A DNA stretch of 64,000 bases from contig NAJO01000048.1 of assembly GCA_002077065.1 (NCBI GenBank), positions 124,001 through 188,000 of the forward strand, in the 5' to 3' direction. The position numbers and the translations under genes were made by a program. The DNA is from Cryoendolithus antarcticus (Eukaryota > Ascomycota > Dothideomycetes > Cladosporiales > Cladosporiaceae). Positions 53,891 to 64,000 of this stretch are shown here, piece after piece; within the stretch, counting starts at the first letter, position 1, and every line of letters starts with the position of its first letter. The notes under the pieces were generated by a model that saw only the letters and a list, made by a program, of their open reading frames with translations, was not told the origin of the DNA and did not search any database.

Positions 53891-56018
53891 ATGGCAGACT
53901 TCCCTATTCGAGAAGCCATACGAGCACCAACGCTGGGCAAGCGGAAGAGCCGAGCAGACGACGATGCGAAGCAACGTCTAGGTGGTCCAATTCACCAGGA
54001 GAGACATGTCAAGATCATATGTGTGGGTGCCGGAGCTTCTGGCCTGCTTTTTGCCTACAAGATCCAGCGCCACTTTGAGAATTTCGACTTGACGGTGTAC
54101 GAGAAGAACCAGGAAGTCTCAGGTACCTGGTGAGTCGTACAACAGTCTCCTGAAATCTACGTTGAGAGTATCTCCGCTCGTCTGCGAGTCCAGAGGCCCT
54201 CTCCCTGGCTGTGAAGCCTTGACTGAGGGTCTTCACCCTCCACTGCAACAATCAGCGGTCGACCTCTGTATCCTTGAGAGCCATGCATGCTGGCGCACTT
54301 CTCGCGGGCGGAGTCGATGCAGACAGGGCACTCGTCATGTATATGGCAGTAGCAGAATGCTCTTTAGACGTTCGGAGGGCGAGCCCAGCTGACATTTACA
54401 ACAGGTGGGAGAACAAGTATCCAGGCTGCGCTTGCGATGTACCGGCACACAACTACACTTGGAGCTTCGAGCCAAAAGTCGACTGGTCTGCAGTCTACGC
54501 TGGCTCTGGAGAAATCTTCGAGTACTTCAACGACTTTGCACAACGGTATAGGCTACATAAGTACGTGAAGACGCGGCATCAGGTAGTCGAGTCTGTCTGG
54601 GATGATGGCGACAGTCGATGGCACGTCAAAGTCAAGGACCTCGCAAGTGGGGAGGAAGTACACGACTCGTGCGACATCTTGATCAACGCTTCGGGCATCC
54701 TGAACAATTGGCGATGGCCGGCGGTACCTGGATTGCACGACTACAACGGTACTCTGCTCCACACAGCCAACTGGGACAGCAGCGTGAACCTCGCGGGTAA
54801 GCACGTCGGTCTGATCGGGAACGGCTCCTCCGGCATCCAAGTACTGCCTACGATACAGCCGAAGGTCAAGCACGTCACGACGTTCATCCGCGAGCCCACC
54901 TGGGTGTCTCCAGTGCAGGGTCTTGAGCAGCATGTGTTTACCCCACAAGAGAGGAATGATTTCGAGACAAAGCCTGGGAATCTGCTCGAATATCGCAAAG
55001 GCATCGAGACTGGTCTCAATGGACAGTTTGGCCTCTTCCTCAAAGGCTCGACGGTCAACAATAACACCCACGACTACTTTGTTCAGCAAATGACGGAGAA
55101 GATTGGTGACGAGCGTCTTATCTCGAAGCTTATTCCCAAGTGGAGCGTGGGCTGTAGGCGTCTGACACCTGGCGTGGGCTATCTCGAGTCTCTTACCAAG
55201 CCGAACGTTACGGTAGTCTATGGCGAGATCGAGAAAGTCACAGAGCGAGGCTGCGTGTGCGACGACGGAAACGAGTACCCCCTTGATGTCCTCATCTGCG
55301 CTACTGGATTTGACACGACGTTCAAGCCTCGGTTCCCACTCATTGCGCCAAATGGCAAGAATCTGCAAGAAGAGTGGGCGAAAGAGCCCAAGTCATATCT
55401 CGGCGTTGCAGCAGCGGAGTTTCCGAACTATCTCATCTTCTTGGGACCAAATTGCCCAATCGGCAATGGACCGGTCTTGTCGGCCATTGAGCTACAGGCA
55501 GATTACATGTGCAAGCTGATCGATCATTGGCAAACGCACAACATCAAGACGTTCTCGCCGAAGAAGGAGGCGGTCGAGGATTTCATACAGCATAAGAACG
55601 AGTTCATGAGCAGCACGGTTTGGGCTGATCCTTGCCGGTAAGTGCCATTGGATTTGGTCACCAGCTGTAAGTACTGACTAGCCTCTTCAGATCCTGGTAT
55701 AAAAGTGGGCTTGTAGATGCACCCATCACTGCTCTATGGCCAGGTAGCACACTCCACTACATCGAAGCGTTGTCCACCCTACGCTTGGAGGACTTCAATG
55801 TCGAATACGCAGGGAATCGATTCGCATGGCTCGGCAACGGATATTCGCAGACTGAACTCGACCAAACTGCGGACTGGGCGTACTACGTTCGCGACCGCGA
55901 TGATGGAGAATGGCTCAGCCGGGGCAAGCGCAGGAAAGAGCTCACTGCGAGTGGCACTGTGAAGAGGACGGGAGGAGTCGACTTCACTGGAAGAGGGAGT
56001 GCAGAAGCGAAGCTATAA
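53891..56018 (+). CDS. Baeyer-Villiger monooxygenase (FAD/NADPH), ends AKL
   Basis: It inserts an oxygen beside a ketone to give an ester or lactone. Exons are 53891-54129, 54405-55637 and 55691-56018 (599 residues). Intron 1 is unusually long (275 nt) but its ends are good, and it joins EVSGTW to WENKYPGCACDVPAHNYTWS, the conserved GTW..NRYPGxxCD region. FAD loop VGAGASGLL; NADPH loop GLIGNGSSGIQV. The Baeyer-Villiger fingerprint FxGxxxHxxxW(P/D) is present as YNGTLLHTANWD, with Tyr for Phe. ICATGFDTTFKPRFP is the conserved ATG motif. The protein ends EAKL; AKL is an accepted type-1 peroxisomal signal, so I infer a peroxisomal enzyme, matching the SKL kinase nearby. It probably acts on a cyclic ketone. 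Confidence 0.92.
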
Positions 56019-56271
56019 GTAAAAAAGGCTGGCTCCACAGTTGTGAAGGTCCGGTGGTCTTCACAGTAGTCCTTGGGAGTGGAACAACCCAACACACCGC
56101 GGCAAAGGACCAATCAGCTGTCGCACTGTGGATAGATACAGAACATTATACGTAAGAAGTGTCTCTCGGATGTCCCACGAGAGCCAGATCTGGCACTGAC
56201 AGCGCATCGCTTAGTAGCGTACGAGCCTCAAGACTCTGCGAAGCGCGAGGGTCTATTTCAATGAGCACATG
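56019..56271. other. Short gap between convergent genes
   Basis: About 250 bp of 3' flanks; nothing else seen. Confidence 0.5.
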
Positions 56272-57164
56272 CTACTGGCATGTATAGCCACCGTCCACTG
56301 CGAGCCCTTGTCCGGTCATGAAGCTCGACATCGGGCTTGCCAGGAACGTGATTCCATCTGCGATCTCCTCCATGTCACCCAGACGTTGTTGCGGCACTTT
56401 CTGCACCTCCGCGGCCATAACTCCACCAGCCTAAATAATAGTCAGCTCTATGTTCCATCTCACTTGAAGAAACACACGTACAGTGGCAGCCTTCAGTAAG
56501 GGCGTTCCGACGTATCCAGGACACATTGCATTGATGCGTATCCCCTGGGCTGCATACATCACAGCATCGGTCTTCGTCAAGCCCATCACTCCATGTTTGC
56601 TGGCCGTGTAAGCTACGGCAGGCGTCGCAGGCGACGAAGCAACAAGACCCAGCATCGATGCCACATTGACGATGACGCCTCTGTTACCTCTCGGCAGAGG
56701 ATCGAGCGGTTCCTGTTCCAGCATCTGCCGTATCTGAGCCCGTTGGCAGAGCCAGACGCCGTCGAGGTTGACCGCCATGGTCTTGCGCCAGCTGTTGAAC
56801 TCGAGAGAATGCGTCGCCGCTTCACCCCCTATGCCTGCGTTGTTGACGGCTATGTCGAGGCGGGAGAAGGCTTTCACTGTCTGCTCGACAGCGGAGTTGA
56901 CAGCAGACTCGCTGCTAGTGTCCATCTGGATGTTCAGGACTTCAATGCCAGGGTACTGAGACTTGAGGTGGGCACTCGTGTCTTCCAGCGCCTCTGATCG
57001 GATGTCGCAGAGAGCCAGTCTTCGCACGCCATGATGCGCGAAGGCATAGGCTGTGTGTTGTCCGATACCTACATGTTGTGAGCTTACATCGGTACGTCGT
57101 GTACATCATGCGTACCAGACCCGGCTCCTGTGATAAAGGCCGTCCCTCTGAGCAGAGAACTCAT
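56272..57164 (-). CDS. Classical short-chain dehydrogenase (cluster member)
   Basis: An NAD(P)-dependent alcohol/ketone oxidoreductase. Exons are 57164-57116, 57068-56482 and 56430-56272 (264 residues; introns 47 and 50 nt). The 49-nt first exon carries the start and TAFITGAGSG; the loop GAGSGIGQHTA is completed across intron 1. Then DIRSEALEDT (cofactor-choice region; Asp suggests NAD+), NNAGIG, NVASMLGL (catalytic Ser), AYTASKHGVMGL (catalytic Tyr and Lys) and FMTGQGLAVDGGYTC at the end. All catalytic residues are present. In the cluster it would suit oxidation of a cyclic alcohol to the ketone used by the monooxygenase. That role is inferred. It is divergent from the MFS gene. Confidence 0.92.
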
Positions 57165-57955
57165 GTCTATTAGTTAGACTGGTGGCAGCCGTGTCATACT
57201 GTCCAGCATCGCGTTGTCTCGTATTACAAGCTCCCTCACGTGATGTCCACTGAGTGCATTGACTTGACTAAGGCCGCAGGGTAGTCCTGTTTGGACAACC
57301 TCCTCGAACTGATCCCGACATCCGACGAGCGTCTTGGAGTTGGTGAAGCGATGCTTTCACCAAGTCACACTGGAGTGGAGGAGATGAAGTGCTTGGAAAC
57401 ACCGGGACGAGCCGTCATGCACGACAGGGGTATGGGTATCGTTTTCCGGACCACACATCGCGCCGCGTCACCCGCCACTCGAGTCTCTCTCATGCTCGCG
57501 GACACGCATGTCGTATGCCGGAGTACTATAGCTCATCTCCACAACTTGTAGGGCTCACGACAGCTGAGCCGTCGTGGAGCACGGGTCACAGCCTGCACGA
57601 TGGACCGCCATCTCCGCTCCCCACAGACTGCCCGGACGATACACCCAGCGGTGCGCGAGCCCAGAGCATTGCCCATGTGGACGGAAGTCGCCAGCCACAT
57701 CAGCGTGCTATTGTTGATAGGAAGACCTCGCAGAACCGACTTGCGCCACGTGGATGCCATGTGTGCGTGGCCTGTTCAGATCTGAGGTGAAGTAGTCTAG
57801 GAGTAGGTCGCTCTCATCCCACAACGCCTCGAGCACGGTTCGTATCCCGATCGTCGTTTTTGGCAGAGTGTCTCTTGTCTATATATGTACGTTGCCTACT
57901 TCCTCCACAGCTTCGCTCGGTTTCACGCGCCGCCAGGAACTTCCGACATATCAAG
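57165..57955. promoter_or_regulatory. Divergent promoter region SDR / MFS transporter
   Basis: A 790-bp region between two outward-facing cluster genes. Short plus-strand frames carry no motif. A weak B-box-like GGTTCGTATCC near 57838 has no tRNA fold around it. Confidence 0.45.
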
Positions 57956-60282
57956 ATGGACCTCAATAAAGATGCAGTCCACCGACAGGACGATGTCGAG
58001 TCTGGCTACGATGCGAAAATCAGGGACGACGATGTAGTCATCCATAACGACACGTTCGCGATCAAGCGAGAAGCACTTGGCACCGATCTACCACCGAACT
58101 ACTGGCGATCCCCTGGCTTCATTGGCACTGTGGCAGCGTTGTGCTTTGGCAACATCAGCAATTACCTGTCCTTCGTGCTCCCAGCCAATTCGTTAGCCCT
58201 TATCAATGAGACTCTCGGGCCCAGTGAGTTCTCAACGGGATCTTGCGCACCCGACGAGCTGTCACACTGATTGTATCACCAGGCAACAACATCAGCTGGG
58301 TGTCTTTGGCCTACACGCTTGGACTTGCAGTCGGCTTCCTGATCGTTGGCCGAATGTCAGGTATGCGTCGTAGAGCCAATTATAGTGACCTTCGCACCCG
58401 CTGACACTCGAACAGACATTTTCGGGAGACGGTAAAGGTGCCTTGTTGCCTCTAGATCGCCTGAGCTAACGCAGCAAGTCAGATGGTTTTTCATTGGCGG
58501 CAATTTCCTTGCGTTGCTTTGCGGCGTTATGGGCGCAGTAGCCAAGGACATCAATACTCTGATCGGTGGCAACATACTGGGAGGTCTGGCGGGTGCTGTC
58601 CAGATCTCCTTCACAGTTGCCATCTCGGAATTGGTAAGCTACAGTAGCGAACTTCCAATGCAGGTATTACAGCTGACGAGCTTGACTAGGTGCCGAATAA
58701 ACGTACAGCACACAGCACCGTTGCGATGGACATGGCTGACAATGACCAGATCGACCTCTATGGGTGGTGGGCATCTTTGCATCAAGCTTCCAATTCGCAG
58801 CCTTTGGGCCGGTCATTGCGCAAGCACTCGTCGCCAACACCGTACTTGGCTGGCGCATCAATTACTACATTAACATTACTGTTGCTGGCATGGCCGTGGT
58901 GCTGTTCGTCCTGTTTTGTAAGCTCTGCATCATCGCGCTGGACCCTTGGAGTCTCCGGACTTTCCCCTGCACGGTGCTGACTCGGGCCAGATCATCCCCC
59001 GAACTTCAACCTCCTCCACCAGAATCGTTCCAAGATGCAGCAGCTCAAGCGTCAAGATGGCGTAGGTCTCGTGCTTTTCACCGGTGGTCTTATCTTATTC
59101 ATCATGGGGCTTTCCTGGGGTGGAACTGTAGGTCTAAGTCCTATGTCAAGTGATGACGCCAAAGCTGACTCCTTGCAGTCCTATCCTTGGAATTCGGCAC
59201 ATGTTGTAGCGACCATCGTCGTAGGCTTCTTGTGCCTTGTTGCCTTCGTCGCATATGAGGCTTTCGTGCACCGGGGCGACCCTCTACTTCCGCTTCACCT
59301 GTTCAAGACTAAAGGCTACCTCGCTATGGTATTGACCGCGATGGTCGGATCATGTGTCTACTACAGCATGAACATCCTATGGCCCAGCCAGATCGCGTAT
59401 CTCTTCGGCGGGAGCCCAGTACACAAGGTACATTGGCAGCGACAATCGAAGCGTTGGAAAGATTGCTAACATACTGAGATAGGGCTGGCTAGCCTGTGTG
59501 GTCGGTGGCTCCTGCCTCGTAGGCCAAATTGTTGGTGCCATACTCTGTCAATACATCAAGCAAAGCAGATACATCCTGATCGGTGGCTGCGTGCTGCTGC
59601 TTTCTTTCTCCGCGGCGATGGTCACCATCGAGCCTGGCCAAGAAGCTAAGGGTGTGGGATTGATGGTAAGCAGACTCGATCTTTGTGACTCGCGCCCCAG
59701 TCGCTGACGATTATCTAGTTCATGGCCTGCTTCTCCGTTGGTGTTGTCGAGATCTGCTCACTGGCCCTAGCACCTCTGGCTCTGCCGTCTGAGGATATTG
59801 GCGCCGCTACTGGTGCCTTGGGCTCAATCCGCTCCGGCGGTGCAGCAGTGGCAACGGCTATCTACGTCGCCATATTGAACAACAAGCTCAAGGTGTACAT
59901 CCCTCAGTACGTGACGCCAGCTGCCACAGGAGCTGGGTTGCCAGAGAGCTCCCTGCCGGATCTGTACTCTGCACTTACCACTGGCGTTCTCACCGCGGTG
60001 CCCGGCATCACACCAGCGATCGAAGCCGCAGTCGGAGCAGCAAATGCGATCGCTGCAGCGCAAGCCTTCCGGTAAGTCTGATCGCAGTCATCCGCTGCTA
60101 CTATCGTGCTAAACATGTGCAGGTATGTCTGGTACGCAGTCATCGCCTTCTGCTGTCTCGCCCTGGGAGCAGCATGTTTGACTGTCAACTATGGAGAACA
60201 TCTGACAGATACGGTGGAGCGGAAATTGCACGGAAAGACGGTGCACGTGGGAGCAAATCATGAGCCACCCGAGAAAGTCTAG
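57956..60282 (+). CDS. MFS transporter, TRI12-like (14-TM efflux type)
   Basis: A proton-coupled membrane pump. Eleven exons: 57956-58223, 58283-58360, 58416-58431, 58483-58633, 58690-58702, 58750-58917, 58991-59127, 59179-59427, 59483-59665, 59719-60071, 60123-60282 (591 residues). The two tiny exons (16 and 13 nt) are set by the motifs: GRMSDIFGRRW (MFS motif A) needs exon 3, and ELVPNKHRPLWVVGIFAS needs exon 5. A polar N-terminus of about 55 residues leads into repeated hydrophobic segments. The layout is that of the TRI12 group, named for the trichothecene pump. GSIRSGGAAVATAIYVAIL is typical of it. In this cluster it may import the substrate or export toxic intermediates. The 51-nt intron 7 is open in frame. 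Confidence 0.92.
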
Positions 60283-60928
60283 CCATGCTGTACGATGGGT
60301 AGCTAGAGAATGTACATATTGTCTATTCAGCAATTTGACTGTCACAAGATTGACACGTGCACTTCTGCATGACCGAGAAGCTTCATCGCGAGTCATTTCG
60401 GTAGTCGGCCAACTTGGGCGGGAGGAGTGGAGACGTGGAGAGGCGCGGAGGTGTGGACTCTTCCAAGACCTCACCTGCAGACGCGGGCCTGTATATCTGG
60501 GATGCGCATCTTCTGGTACGAGAATCTGTTTTTTGGTGCTGGGACCTGATTGCTATCAAGTCGGACCGATGCAGGCAACACGTAATCGACGATACGCCCA
60601 GCGAGCTCGCATCAGGAGGACAGTATCGGACTTCATCCCCGTGAACAGACAAGCCTGGCGATGCTCACGCTCGTGTGGCGTGCGGGGTCTCCAGATGGTC
60701 GTCCGACGATCTATTGACTCGTGGCCAATGAGCTGTGTTCCGACATTCTACCTTGACCCTCGAATGGTCTGGGCAAGGACAAGGCGTCAAGCATAGCTCG
60801 TGCACGGCTGTCGACGAGCCGGTCACACCTTGTGCATCCGTTCGCAGACGACCAGGTAAGCTTCTTTGGTTTCTGTGTACGCGTTTCAGTCACGCACCTT
60901 TCTGTCAACCGCTCTTTCACAACTCTGT
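60283..60928. other. Intergenic, about 645 bp
   Basis: Between the transporter and the regulator, same strand. No gene recognised; several overlapping small frames look accidental. Confidence 0.45.
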
Positions 60929-63647
60929 ATGAACGACAGAATGCCTCCTGCCGTAGTGCCAGATGCTCCAATGCCCGCCAACTACGAGGTGCCGGGTGCG
61001 ACAGAAAACGAGCAGGGAAGTTCAAAACGTCAAAAGTCACGGCATCGTGCAAGCGTTGCATGTGTGAGCTGTAGAGAGCGGCGAATAAGGGTCAGTCTGA
61101 TCGTAGCGAGCACACACATTGTCCCGGCGCTAACCCTACCAGTGCGTTGTACCAGCGGGCGACAGCGAGTGTGAACAATGCAAGCGCACCAGCCAGGACT
61201 GTGTAATCCGGATCGACGACGAGAGAAGACGACCAATCTCAAGAGCCTATGTCAGCACACTTACAGATAGAGTGTCGATGCTGGAGACCATGCTCAAGGA
61301 CCAGGGAACTGAGCCACCGACCATCACATATCCTGCAAAGACTACGAGAGGCGAGTCCTCGCCGGCACGACCGACATCAATACATCAGAACACTGGAGGC
61401 GGCGACGAGCAAAATGATGCTGAGCAGAGCACCACAAGTCCGGAGAGCAACCTCGATGAGACTACAGATTCCATGCAGGTAGAAGCGGCACCTGTCATGC
61501 TCGGCACATCTGATCAACAGGTCCATCATGAACAGGAGATCACGCATGGAACTCCAATTGACGACAAGAACCAGAACATGGTCACTCGTCTTCTATCAAC
61601 TCGCGGGCATCTCTCGTTTGACCAGCTGAGTGGCCGGCTTCGATACTTTGGACCTACCGTAAACTCACATGTCTACTCAGCGCTGGGAGCAGACTCTGCA
61701 GCGAGCAATCGCGAGTCGCTGGAGCAAGCGCGTCGCGCCGAAAAGATAATTCGGACATTACCGCTAGAGACCCACGACTATCTCATGGACATGTTCTGGA
61801 ATTTCTACAACTCTGTCTTGCACATCGTCTCAATGGACGCTTTCAACGCGGACCGGGAAAGAGGCGGGACTCAATATTACTCTGGCTTTCTCCACATCTG
61901 CATACTTGCTATGGGCTTTCGGTTCGCCGATAAGACCAGGGAGGACATCAATCGCATCGCTTTGCCAGACCGGGAGAGCACATTGCATAGAGAGGCGAAG
62001 TACATGCTCGATCTCGAGCTTGAACGGCCCGGTGGGATTCCTTCAGTGGCTGCTCTGCTGATCCTCGGGGACTCAGAGGTTGGTGTGGGACGTGACAATA
62101 CTGGCTGGCTTCTCAGTGGCATGGGAATGAGACTGGCGTACGATCTCGGTCTTCACCTTGACAGCAGTCAGAGTGGTATGTCTCAACAGGAAATTGACGT
62201 ACGACGCATGACACTTTGGGCTTGCATCATCTACGATCGATACTGGTCCCTCTTCCTAGGACGACCGACGGCGATCAAAAGCGACGATGTAGAGATCTAC
62301 TCCCTCGCCGCACAATTCGAGAAGCTTGGAACTTGCAGACCGGCGGGAGCGGGAAAGACAACGAACACACGAATCTACGAGGCGCTACTGGATCTTATGG
62401 AGATTGCTTCGAGTATCGTGGAACATCCGAATCATCGCAAGCAAGGAGAAGATGTTCGGACACCCGATCAATCAGCGTATCTCCGCATGGCAGCTGTCGA
62501 TCGCGAGCTTCACGCTTGGGCTCAACGATTGCCGGCTGACCTACGCTATACGGAAGAGAATCGCGTGTCGGCACCGTACTCGTTCTATCTGTTACATCAA
62601 CAGTACTACGCTGTGCAGATCTTGCTACACAGGCCGTTCGCTCGATACGACGATACCAATAGCCCAGAGAGCGATGATCCCACTGTAAGTGCTTTGGACC
62701 GGCACTTCTCGGCCGCCAGCAGAGCGATTTGCACAAAGGCCGCTGTAGCTGTTGCCAGGATCTTCTGGCAACACAGGCAGCGATTCGATGGCAAGCAGAT
62801 TTTCTGCATCGGGATGCAGCATGCAGGTACCGCAGCTACGGCTCTGATCGCTGCACTAGCGTACATACCGGATACGACAGATCGTAACAACAACCTACAG
62901 TACCTCGAGGTACTACATGCTGCACTGCGAGATATGGCACACGGCTATCAGCCCGCAGAACGGATGGCAGCTGTACTCGACGCAGTGATGGTAGAGCTAC
63001 GTGGCGGTCCTCTAAGTCCAGGCAAATTACCACCTTTACCACCTCAACAACCATCGACCGTCCCAGCACGGCGTGGTAGTGCGGCACTTGGCGCCAGCAG
63101 TGAACGACCAAGCATAAAACGACGGCAGACATCGAAAACAAAGAAGGCAAAGACTATGAATCCGCCTCCAGTGGGTACCATTGCGCAGCATTGGGCAAGT
63201 GATGCAAGCGACCGTCAGATCTTGCAGCCCATACACAGACATCAGCCCAGCGACGCCAGCGATCGCCTAAGCGCGACTTCGCAATCACTAACGGCACCCA
63301 ACGACTTCGTCATGATCACTCCTCAATCGCAGAACGCCGACCTCATGCAGGCCGGTAGCTTGTTGCCTACACCAGGCATGCCGAACATCCTATCAACAGC
63401 TCGTAATGACTGGGCAGGACCCGACTTGAACGATTTCCCCTCCATGCCGTCCCTAACTGGTCTTCCGAATTTGCCTGACGCAGAAATGACTACTTTCGAC
63501 TTTATGACCTTTCCGACTGAGGATGATTGGACAAGATGGCATTCGGGCACTAGCGAAGCGGTGGATCTAGACTCTTTCCGGCCTCGGGGAAGGTCACAGA
63601 TGCTCAATTTCGCAAGTCCACCAATGGGCGGGATCATGAACGGTTGA
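60929..63647 (+). CDS. Zn2Cys6 transcription factor (likely cluster regulator)
   Basis: Exons are 60929-61090 and 61143-63647 (888 residues; intron 52 nt). The binuclear zinc cluster is split by the intron before its third Cys: CVSCRERRIR joins CVVPAGDSECEQCKRTSQDC, giving C-x2-C-x6-C-x8-C-x2-C-x6-C. A coiled linker (YVSTLTDRVSMLETMLKD) follows, as usual for dimerisation. The fungal-specific factor domain spans about 250-480 (YLMDMFWNFYNSVLHIVSMD, GWLLSGMGMRLAYDLGLHLD, RMTLWACIIYDRYWSLFLGR). The C-terminal 220 residues are Pro/Ser/Thr-rich with an acidic-aromatic end (TTFDFMTFPTEDDW), a likely activation region. The frame is open to a TTG at 60866; ATGs at 60929 and 60941 are the real choices. 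Position at the cluster edge suggests local control. Confidence 0.93.
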
Positions 63648-64000
63648 TGGAACCACGGACTCCACGGTCAAGATGTTTATGTTTGTACGCTATGAACGGC
63701 AGGTATCCATAATAGGGAGCTCAGGGTAAGTTAGTCCACCATCGAGTGTTCATCGTGAGCGGGATATTCCAGCTCCAGCGGAAATCCAATGCTCCATCAT
63801 TCCTGCTCCGCTTGTATGCAATTCCACTCCCAGATCGCCCTCCCCTTAGTCTACACTCCAGTCGGTATCTGTCGCAATGTCAGTTGCTGCCGTTATATCA
63901 GAGACTGCTTCCATGTACTGACCGCTGCTCCGCATATATGTGCTCAGCCCGGCGACATCCCTACTTGCCGTAGCCTTCACATCTCCATTTCCCAGGAACG
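63648..64000. other. Intergenic to window end
   Basis: 3' flank of the regulator. No gene recognised in 350 bp; cluster genes could continue beyond the edge. Confidence 0.4.

Noticed and set aside
54553..55368. Minus-strand 271-codon frame
   Set aside because: Antisense shadow of Baeyer-Villiger exon 2, which has full family motifs.
57780..57860. B-box-like GGTTCGTATCC, possible tRNA
   Set aside because: No 5-bp T stem or 7-bp acceptor stem pairs around it.
1..64000. CRISPR arrays, transposons, rRNA or viral genes
   Set aside because: None recognised: no spaced direct repeats, no transposase or reverse-transcriptase motifs, no rRNA segments.

Overview
The window comes from a filamentous ascomycete (Pezizomycotina). 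A Dothideomycete is my best guess from the overall look, but that narrower placement is weak. The evidence is many short introns (about 43-70 nt) with GT..AG ends and CTGAC/CTAAC-like branch sites, an AspB-type septin, a HET-domain protein, a Zn2Cys6 regulator, a TRI12-type MFS pump and fungal families such as DUF6594. Gene models were built by hand by joining open frames at splice sites that keep family motifs in phase; starts are the first plausible ATG.

Positions 1-36,800 are mostly housekeeping: a carnitine O-acetyltransferase (3' end off the window), an orphan protein, mitochondrial malate dehydrogenase, EXO70, septin CDC3/AspB, a HET protein, a cPLA2-like phospholipase with a mitochondrial-type N-terminus, Hsp110/SSE1, a mitochondrial K+/H+ exchange-related protein, a frameshifted SDR, a VWA-domain protein, a kinase-like gene with an internal stop, an unrecognised 717-residue protein, a four-TM SRF1-like protein, an NmrA-like reductase and SEC5.

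Positions 36,800-45,400 are gene-poor. They hold a DUF6594 gene with a stop 28 codons before the end of the open frame, an intronless AAA ATPase, and a decayed paralogue of the orphan gene at 1,979-3,061.

Positions 45,395-63,647 form the most interesting block, eight genes that look like one catabolic cluster: an ACAD10/11-type acyl-CoA dehydrogenase, a PRISE-type enone reductase, an ACAD10/11-type APH kinase ending in the peroxisomal signal SKL, an AtuA (acyclic terpene utilisation) protein, a Baeyer-Villiger monooxygenase ending in AKL, a classical SDR, a TRI12-type MFS transporter and a Zn2Cys6 regulator. I infer a peroxisomal route in which a cyclic (perhaps terpenoid) alcohol or enone is oxidised or reduced to a ketone, turned into a lactone, opened to a hydroxy acid and shortened by beta-oxidation. 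The kinase/dehydrogenase pair would remove the 4-hydroxyl that otherwise blocks beta-oxidation. No lactone hydrolase or acyl-CoA ligase is in the window. The two-gene (unfused) form of the ACAD11 activities and a duplicated element in one divergent promoter are further points of interest.
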